Source: Acidobacteriota bacterium | GTDB taxonomy: Bacteria > Acidobacteriota > Blastocatellia > Pyrinomonadales > Pyrinomonadaceae | NCBI GenBank assembly: GCA_023391155.1 | Contig: JAEWBM010000172.1 | Span: forward strand, 1-9,659 | DNA: 9,659 bases | Reading direction: 5' to 3' | Part shown: positions 4,574 through 9,659 of the stretch, in pieces | Position numbering within the stretch: the stretch's first letter is position 1 | Layout: each line of letters starts with the position of its first letter | Position numbers and translations under genes: made by a program | The notes under the pieces: generated by a model | The model's input: the letters and a program-made list of their open reading frames with translations, nothing else | What the model was told of the DNA's origin: nothing | Database searches by the model: none

Positions 4574-6183
4574 GGCACTTCACCGAGCTTTATGTCCTGC
4601 TCGACCAGACCAACAAGACCAACGAAAAGGTCCTGGCGATGGCCGATTATTTTAGCGCGGCGGATGCGGCCGACGGGGCATGGGCATTCTATTTTCTCTC
4701 GGGCCGTAAGCCGCGACAGATAATTCCATCGGCAAAGCTGCGTGCATGGGCGATCGAGGAGGCCGACATCCCGGAGTGGCTCTACCGCGAATCGCGTGAC
4801 ACGGTCGGCGACAGTGCGGAGACGATCGCGCTTCTCTTGCCGCGGGTGGAATCGACGATCGACACGCCGTTTCACGAGCTGGTCGAGCGAGAGCTTTTAC
4901 CGCTACGCGGGAGCGATGAGGCAATACAACGCCGGGCGGTCACCGAGGCATGGTCGCAGATGGATTACTCGGGGCGGCTCGTTTATAACAAGCTGATAAC
5001 GGGCAGCTTTCGCGTCGGAGTGTCGCAGCAGCTCGTGCTGCGAGCCCTGTCGCAGATCTCGGAACTGCCGGTCGATGTCCTTGCCCACCGTGCGATGGGC
5101 GAGTGGGAACCGACGCCCGAGTTTTTCACCGGGCTGCTATCGCCGCACGATGAGGAACACGAGGCGCCGATCGCCCGGCCATATCCTTTTCATTTGGCGC
5201 ACCCGCTCGAAAGCGATGCCGCCGATCTTGGCAGCGTTGACGAATGGCAGGCCGAGTGGAAGTGGGACGGCATACGTTCGCAGGTGATCAAACGTTCGGG
5301 CGAGGTCTTTATCTGGTCGCGTGGTGAGGACCTCATCACGGAACGTTTTCCGGAGCTGGCCGAAGCGGCGGCCGAACTGCCCGACGGCACAGTACTTGAT
5401 GGCGAGATCCTGCCCTGGATGGACGAACGTGTTCTGCCGTTTACCGAATTGCAGCGGCGAATCGGCCGGAAAAATGTGACCGCAAAGATCCTCACAGAGG
5501 TGCCGGTCATTCTGCAGGCCTACGACATCATCGAACACGGCGGTGCCGACATTCGCGAGTTTCCATTTGCCGATCGGCGATCGCTCCTCGTCGATATTTT
5601 AGCTGCTCGGAACGGCGGGCGGCTCCGGGTGACCGAGGCGGTCGATGCCGCAAGTTGGGACGACCTGGCCCGGCTTCGCGACACCAGCCGCGAGATCGGC
5701 GTCGAGGGCTTTATGCTTAAGCGGCTCGACTCGCCCTACCGCACCGGGCGGCATCGCGGCGACTGGTGGAAATGGAAGATCGATCCGCTCACCATCGACG
5801 CGGTCCTGATCTATGCGCAAAAGGGCACGGGTAAGCGGGCAAACCTTTTCACCGATTACACATTTGGCGTCTGGCGCGATGAGGAACTCGTCCCGTTCGC
5901 CAAAGCATACTCAGGCCTCACCGATGCAGAGATCCGCATCGTGGACCGCTTTGTCCGCGGCAATACGGTCGAGACCTTCGGCCCTGTTCGAATGGTCACG
6001 CCCGAGCTCGTCTTCGAGATCGCGTTCGAAAACATCCAGCGTTCGACGCGGCATAAATCGGGCGTCGCCGTCCGCTTTCCGCGAATTCAGCGGATGCGTC
6101 CCGACAAAAAGATCGGCGATGCGGATTCGCTCGAGGCGATCCACCGGATGCTAGATGAACTTGAGAGGCCCGCCGATGGTTAG
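4570..6183 (+). CDS. ATP-dependent DNA ligase of the bacterial ligase/exonuclease repair cluster
   Basis: A 537-residue ligase that joins nicked DNA through a covalent lysine-AMP intermediate. Residues 1-200 form the alpha-helical DNA-binding domain seen in larger ATP-dependent ligases (SGRKPRQ..., VGDSAETIALLLP). The adenylation domain begins with motif I KWDG at 231-234, Lys231 being the nucleophile. Motif III is LDGEI (276-280), motif IV EGFMLKR (379-385) and motif V WWKWK (399-403). The OB-fold domain ends with motif VI in RFPRIQRMRPDKK (502-514). All nucleotidyltransferase motifs are intact and the length is normal for this family, annotated elsewhere as a cisplatin-damage-response ligase and usually encoded with an exonuclease, an Lhr-type helicase and a PdeM-like phosphoesterase. 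Here the helicase and phosphoesterase are not in the window. A UvrC-like gene follows, overlapping by 8 bases. There are no Ku or LigD polymerase domains, so it is not the classical end-joining ligase. Confidence 0.95.
   Translation: MRHFTELYVLLDQTNKTNEKVLAMADYFSAADAADGAWAFYFLSGRKPRQIIPSAKLRAWAIEEADIPEWLYRESRDTVGDSAETIALLLPRVESTIDTPFHELVERELLPLRGSDEAIQRRAVTEAWSQMDYSGRLVYNKLITGSFRVGVSQQLVLRALSQISELPVDVLAHRAMGEWEPTPEFFTGLLSPHDEEHEAPIARPYPFHLAHPLESDAADLGSVDEWQAEWKWDGIRSQVIKRSGEVFIWSRGEDLITERFPELAEAAAELPDGTVLDGEILPWMDERVLPFTELQRRIGRKNVTAKILTEVPVILQAYDIIEHGGADIREFPFADRRSLLVDILAARNGGRLRVTEAVDAASWDDLARLRDTSREIGVEGFMLKRLDSPYRTGRHRGDWWKWKIDPLTIDAVLIYAQKGTGKRANLFTDYTFGVWRDEELVPFAKAYSGLTDAEIRIVDRFVRGNTVETFGPVRMVTPELVFEIAFENIQRSTRHKSGVAVRFPRIQRMRPDKKIGDADSLEAIHRMLDELERPADG
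6163..6168 (+). promoter_or_regulatory. Ribosome binding site deciding the start of the UvrC-like gene
   Basis: GAGAGG lies 7 bases before the ATG at 6176. The in-frame ATG at 6155, seven codons earlier, has no comparable site and would make a longer overlap with the ligase gene, so 6176 is preferred. Confidence 0.7.
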
Positions 6184-7630
6184 CCGATCGCGCTTTGCTT
6201 ACTCGATCGACGGCGTTCCGCTTTATCCCCACATAAAGCTCACTCGCGAGCGGTTCCCCCGCCCGCTTGCCACGCGACTGATCGCCGGGAACGATGCGGA
6301 ATATTTCGGCGCGTTCCTCAACCGGACGAACGCGCGCCTGATGCTCGACATGATGACGCGAGTCTTCCGGCTGCGGGCTTGCGACATAGAGATCGACGGC
6401 AGCTTCCCTGTTCCTTGCACTCAGTACTTTCGGCGGCGGTGCCTGGCACCCTGCGTCGCGTCGCTTTGTTCGGAAAGCGAATATGCGGGGATGGTGGAGA
6501 TCGTACGGCTCTTACTTGGGGGGGACCGTACGGCGTTTCGCCGCGCCGTCAGCGAGCGGATCGATGCGGCCGCCGCGGCTCTCGAATTTGAAGATGCCGC
6601 ATTATCGCGCGATATGTTGGACGAGGCCGAGTGGCTTTTCACGACCGAAAAGCGCTACCCGTGGCTCGACCGGACGGTGGATACCTATGACATGCGGCTC
6701 GAGGACGGGCTGCTCGATGTCTTCCTGGTTAGCCATCGCGGCCGGCGCGCGATCGGCGAGCGGGTGTTTACCTTTGAAGGCCTGATCGAACGCGATGCTC
6801 CGATAGCGCTTGCCGATGTCATCCGGCAGTTTTACATTTTTCATGCACCGCGCGAGATCCGCGTCCCGATCGTCCCCGCGGACCGGCGCGAAATAGAAGC
6901 GGAACTCGACGCTCGTTTTGGACGCAAGGTTCCGATCATCAAATATACGGCGGGGACCGCAACGATCACCGCAAAGCGGGCGCTGTGGCGGGCAAGCCGT
7001 GACCTTGAAGTGCGGCGGCTCGGCGAACACGCGACGGCCGCCGATATCGGCCGCGAACTCCGCGGCATCTTCGGACTTTCGGGAGCACCGGGACGCATCG
7101 CTGCCGCCGACGCTGCTCATATTTCGGGCACGCTCCAGACGGCGGCCTCCGTCGCGTGGGAGGCGGGACGAACTGTCCCCGGAGCTGCCCGATACGTTTA
7201 TTCGGACGGGAACGAATTCGACGCTATGACGGCTTTGGTTGAGCAGATGTTCTCAGACGATGATCTCGCACCGCAGTTGCTCCTTGTCGATGGCGGGGCG
7301 GGTTATTTGAATGCAGCACTGCGAGCGATGCCCGCCGGCGTTCCGGCGATCGGGGCGGTCAAACCGCGTGGAAAGCATTCCGCGGTCTCACACTTTATTA
7401 CCGCCGACGGGACCCGTGTCGAGTTTGACGAGTCATCGCTCGCCCATCGGCTGCTAAAACGGCTACGCGACGACGCTCACGAATTTGCCAATGCCGTCCA
7501 CCGCGACACGCGCGATTTCGCAGCCTTCTATCCCGACGGGCAGCCGCTGGTCGTTCCGCTCAGCCTGCAGGATGAGAACGGGGCCGCTGAGGACCTTCGT
7601 CCGATAGAGGCACGCGGCACCCGCCGGTGA
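6176..7630 (+). CDS. UvrC-like protein lacking the GIY-YIG and helix-hairpin-helix domains
   Basis: A 484-residue relative of excinuclease subunit UvrC, which with UvrB cuts DNA around bulky lesions. It begins at the segment that follows the GIY-YIG nuclease in normal UvrC (LYPHIKLTRERFPRPLATR, then YFGAFLN), so the 3'-incision nuclease is absent. It keeps all four cysteines that bind the [4Fe-4S] cluster of UvrC (C69, C81, C89, C93, in RAC, PVPC, RRC and APC). It also keeps a UVR helix pair near 126-157 (LEFEDAALSRD), the contact for UvrB. The RNase H-like 5'-incision domain spans about 175-445, with Asp312 in ADAAHISG, Asp372 in VDGGAGYLNAA and His435 in RDDAHEFANAVHR. The second catalytic aspartate, in the DDY motif of E. 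coli UvrC, appears as NEFD (346-349). The protein stops soon after, without the tandem HhH domain. It is co-transcribed with the ligase. It may be a specialised nuclease or a UvrB adaptor; activity is unproven. Starting at 6155 would add seven residues. Confidence 0.88.
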   Translation: MVSRSRFAYSIDGVPLYPHIKLTRERFPRPLATRLIAGNDAEYFGAFLNRTNARLMLDMMTRVFRLRACDIEIDGSFPVPCTQYFRRRCLAPCVASLCSESEYAGMVEIVRLLLGGDRTAFRRAVSERIDAAAAALEFEDAALSRDMLDEAEWLFTTEKRYPWLDRTVDTYDMRLEDGLLDVFLVSHRGRRAIGERVFTFEGLIERDAPIALADVIRQFYIFHAPREIRVPIVPADRREIEAELDARFGRKVPIIKYTAGTATITAKRALWRASRDLEVRRLGEHATAADIGRELRGIFGLSGAPGRIAAADAAHISGTLQTAASVAWEAGRTVPGAARYVYSDGNEFDAMTALVEQMFSDDDLAPQLLLVDGGAGYLNAALRAMPAGVPAIGAVKPRGKHSAVSHFITADGTRVEFDESSLAHRLLKRLRDDAHEFANAVHRDTRDFAAFYPDGQPLVVPLSLQDENGAAEDLRPIEARGTRR

Positions 7631-8680
7631 TCACCGTCTAAACCGGTCGAGGCCGTCCGCCATCAACCGCACGCCCATTATGAAAAGAAATATCGCGATA
7701 GCGGGTGACAACAGGAGCGCGGGCCGTGAGCGAAGTTGAGTGATGTCTGCCGCCGCCGCCAGCATGTTGCCGAGGCTGGGTACCGGCTCCTGAAGTCCTA
7801 CTCCAAGGAAAGAAAGCGCCACTTCAGCCAATAGAAACGCCGGCAGGATGAGCGTCGCCTGGGTTACAAGCGGCCGGGCGATGTTGGGCAGGATGTGCCG
7901 GAAAAGTATGCGGGGGCCGGTCAGCCCGGATGCTTTTGCCGCGAGGACAAACTCGCGCTCCCGCATCGACCGCACCAGCGAACGCGCGAGCCGCGCCATC
8001 TCTGCCCACCCGACAGCCGCGAAGATCGCCACGAGCAGGACCCCGGCGCTCAGCGGCGGGAGTTCTAGCGGAAATGCCGCGCGTGCGGCGAGTATCAGGA
8101 TCAGCGCGGGCAGCGCCAACATCGCGTCGGCGCTCCCCATCAAAAACGTGTCCACACCGCGTGATGCGTACCCGCTTGCCACGCCGATCAGCACGCCGAT
8201 AAACGACGCCAGCAGCATTCCGAGCGGTGCAACTATCAGCGAAAACCGCACCGCGTGGACGAGCCGCGAGAACCGGTCTCGCCCGAGTGCATCGGTCCCC
8301 AGCAGGTGCAGCCGCGGGCCGTCCCCATCGGCGTCAACGCCGAAGAGATGAATGTCCGTTACGAAAAGTCCCAGGAAATTGTACGTGTCACTTCGAACGA
8401 AAAGCCCGATCGGGTAACCCCGCGAGCGGTCCTCTTCATAACCGAACCGCAAAGGGTCCGTCAGCCGGGCCTCGTAGATAACGGGCCGGCCGTTCTCGAA
8501 ATGCAAGCGCGATGCCGGTGCCCGCGGCATTGACCGCGATTGGGCTGCGTAGTCGTAGGGCGCCAGGAGATCCGCAAAGATCGCGAACAGCGCAAAAAGG
8601 GCCGTGATCGCAGCACCCGCGATCAGCCTCGTATTTCTTCCGCGGCTAGCCGGCGGCATCGCGTCAGATCTCCTCAGCAT
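7631..8680 (-). CDS. ABC transporter permease, OppC/DppC type
   Basis: A 349-residue inner-membrane permease of the peptide/nickel ABC importer family. An N-terminal helix (about 19-40, the OppC_N region) is followed by a long outer segment of roughly 100 residues. That segment carries YPIGLFVRSDTYNFLG and HLFGV, then LLGTDALGRDRFSRLVH, which leads into the transport core. The core has about five helices (near 143-170, 176-199, 209-226, 269-295 and 322-343). The cytoplasmic EAA loop, EFVLAAKASGLTGPRILFRHILPN (243-266), is the docking site for the ATPase. The substrate cannot be read from a permease; the binding protein and ATPases are not in the window. The ATG at 8680 has GGGAGG 7 bases before it and overlaps the upstream permease by 17 bases. 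An ATG at 8659 with GAGGAG 10 bases before it is an alternative. Its stop directly abuts that of the UvrC-like gene. Confidence 0.93.
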   Translation of the reverse strand: MLRRSDAMPPASRGRNTRLIAGAAITALFALFAIFADLLAPYDYAAQSRSMPRAPASRLHFENGRPVIYEARLTDPLRFGYEEDRSRGYPIGLFVRSDTYNFLGLFVTDIHLFGVDADGDGPRLHLLGTDALGRDRFSRLVHAVRFSLIVAPLGMLLASFIGVLIGVASGYASRGVDTFLMGSADAMLALPALILILAARAAFPLELPPLSAGVLLVAIFAAVGWAEMARLARSLVRSMREREFVLAAKASGLTGPRILFRHILPNIARPLVTQATLILPAFLLAEVALSFLGVGLQEPVPSLGNMLAAAADITQLRSRPALLLSPAIAIFLFIMGVRLMADGLDRFRR

Positions 8681-9626
8681 TCCTCAGCCTCCCGTCGTTT
8701 ACCACCTGAAGGAGCTCGGCGATCGTATTGCCGAGCCAGACCGCGACCGCGGCGATCAGAACGATGCCCATCACCAGCGGCACGTCGCGGCTCTGCACCG
8801 CTGTCACGGTGAGCGCACCGATGCCCGGCCAGCCGAGGATCGTTTCGACGACGACCGATCCGCCGACGAGTGCACCGATGGAGAGGCCAAATAGAGTGAT
8901 GACGGGCGCGACCGCCGCTCGCCACGCATGCCGCAAAATGATCGCTGTTTCGCCGAGGCCCTTTGCCCGCGCAAGGCGAACGAAATCCTCACGCATCGCC
9001 TCCTGCAGCCCCCGGGACAACTGCGCCAAAAAGACCGCCGTCAGCGGCATCCCCAATGCGGCCGCGGCGAGGAGCGTTGACAGCCAATCCCGTCCCGCCG
9101 CGGGCGTCGCGGCAATGATCAGCAAAAACACCAGAGCCAGGACAATGCCCGGCACCGAGGCGGCCACGAGCACTATAGCCTCGATCGCGGCATCGAGCAC
9201 CCGGCCGCCGTACCGTGCTTGAAGATAGGAGAGAATCGCGGCTACACTGAGCGCCATCAACAACGCAAGGGCGGAAAGCAGCAGCGTATTGCCCAGCCGG
9301 CCAAGCACCAGGCCCGCGACCGGCGTTCGGTAATAGAATGAATCGCCCAGGTCGCCCGCCGCCGCCTTCGTTAGCCACCCGGCATAACGCTCTGCCACGG
9401 GCCGGTCAAGGCCGTAAACCGCCCGCATCCGCTCGATGGTCACCTGCGAGACCTGCGGGTTTTCATACATTCCCGCGAGGGCATCGCCTCCGGCCGAGGA
9501 AAGCAGTGCGAAGGTCGCAGCGGATACGACTACGATCATCAACGCACCCTGAATAAGTTTTCTTAAGAGAAGCTTGAGCACTTTGGACGGGGGCCCGTGC
9601 GGCGGACGCCGCGCGTAAACACGCAT
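8664..9626 (-). CDS. ABC transporter permease, OppB/DppB type
   Basis: A 320-residue inner-membrane permease and presumed partner of the OppC-type protein encoded just downstream, the two forming the channel of a peptide- or nickel-type ABC importer. Features are a first helix at about 23-43, an outer loop containing YGLDRPVAERYAGWL and GDLGDSFYYRTPV (71-103), and five further helices (near 114-134, 147-172, 182-203, 240-264 and 284-306). The EAA loop is AMREDFVRLARAKGLGETAIILRHAWRAAV (210-239), and GWPGIGAL (265-272) follows it. The start is uncertain. The ATG at 9626 has only a weak GAG before it and adds 15 basic residues ahead of the usual family beginning. A GTG at 9581 would give the more typical VLKLLLRKLIQGAL start but lacks a good ribosome site. 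No binding protein or ATPase gene is in view. Confidence 0.93.
   Translation of the reverse strand: MRVYARRPPHGPPSKVLKLLLRKLIQGALMIVVVSAATFALLSSAGGDALAGMYENPQVSQVTIERMRAVYGLDRPVAERYAGWLTKAAAGDLGDSFYYRTPVAGLVLGRLGNTLLLSALALLMALSVAAILSYLQARYGGRVLDAAIEAIVLVAASVPGIVLALVFLLIIAATPAAGRDWLSTLLAAAALGMPLTAVFLAQLSRGLQEAMREDFVRLARAKGLGETAIILRHAWRAAVAPVITLFGLSIGALVGGSVVVETILGWPGIGALTVTAVQSRDVPLVMGIVLIAAVAVWLGNTIAELLQVVNDGRLRNAEEI
8688..8693 (-). promoter_or_regulatory. Ribosome binding site of the OppC-type permease
   Basis: On the minus strand GGGAGG lies 7 bases before the ATG at 8680, within the end of the OppB-type gene. This favours the longer start with a 17-base gene overlap. Confidence 0.6.
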
Positions 9627-9659
9627 ATTCTCATTTATCGCACATTGATTTGCAATATC

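Noticed and set aside
6155..6175. The earlier ATG as the start of the UvrC-like gene
   Set aside because: The GAGAGG site lies 7 bases before the later ATG at 6176, and the earlier ATG has no comparable site. The seven extra residues add no conserved motif.
1..9659. CRISPR arrays, tRNA or rRNA genes, insertion sequences
   Set aside because: No regularly spaced repeats, tRNA-like cloverleaf, rRNA signature, transposase or terminal inverted repeats were seen on reading both strands by eye.

Overview
This is a bacterial chromosomal window of moderately high GC, packed with genes. It carries nine protein-coding genes, the first cut by the left edge, and one long gene-poor gap. The best guess for the host is Acidobacteriota (Blastocatellia-like). 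The support is a membrane-anchored OmpR-type winged-helix regulator, an OppC permease with a long HLFGV-containing outer loop, and general codon use. This is inference; no rRNA or other marker gene is present to prove it.

Layout. Positions 1-447 (+) hold the catalytic end of a Xer-type tyrosine recombinase. It converges with a minus-strand block: a seven-helix membrane protein of unknown function (444-1172) and a stand-alone ImmA/IrrE-type zinc peptidase (1252-1725). Positions 1726-2288 have no credible gene but hold several strong palindromes, a leftward intrinsic terminator that ends no visible gene, and the control region of the next gene. A one-pass membrane regulator with an N-terminal winged helix follows (2289-3497, +).

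The centre is a tight plus-strand DNA-repair operon. It encodes a ligase-associated metallo-beta-lactamase/beta-CASP exonuclease (3539-4573), an ATP-dependent DNA ligase of the bacterial 'ligase-associated' cluster type (4570-6183), and an unusual UvrC-like protein (6176-7630). The genes overlap by 4 and 8 bases, and each downstream gene has a strong ribosome binding site 7 bases before its start. The UvrC-like protein keeps the four iron-sulfur cysteines, the UvrB-binding UVR motif and most of the RNase H-like nuclease core. It lacks the N-terminal GIY-YIG nuclease and the C-terminal helix-hairpin-helix domains. It occupies a place where the Lhr-family helicase and PdeM-like phosphoesterase of the known ligase cluster might be expected, and is the most interesting item in the window.

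The right end (7631-9626, minus) encodes two overlapping permeases of a peptide/nickel-type (Opp/Dpp) ABC transporter, converging on the repair operon with stop codons directly abutting.
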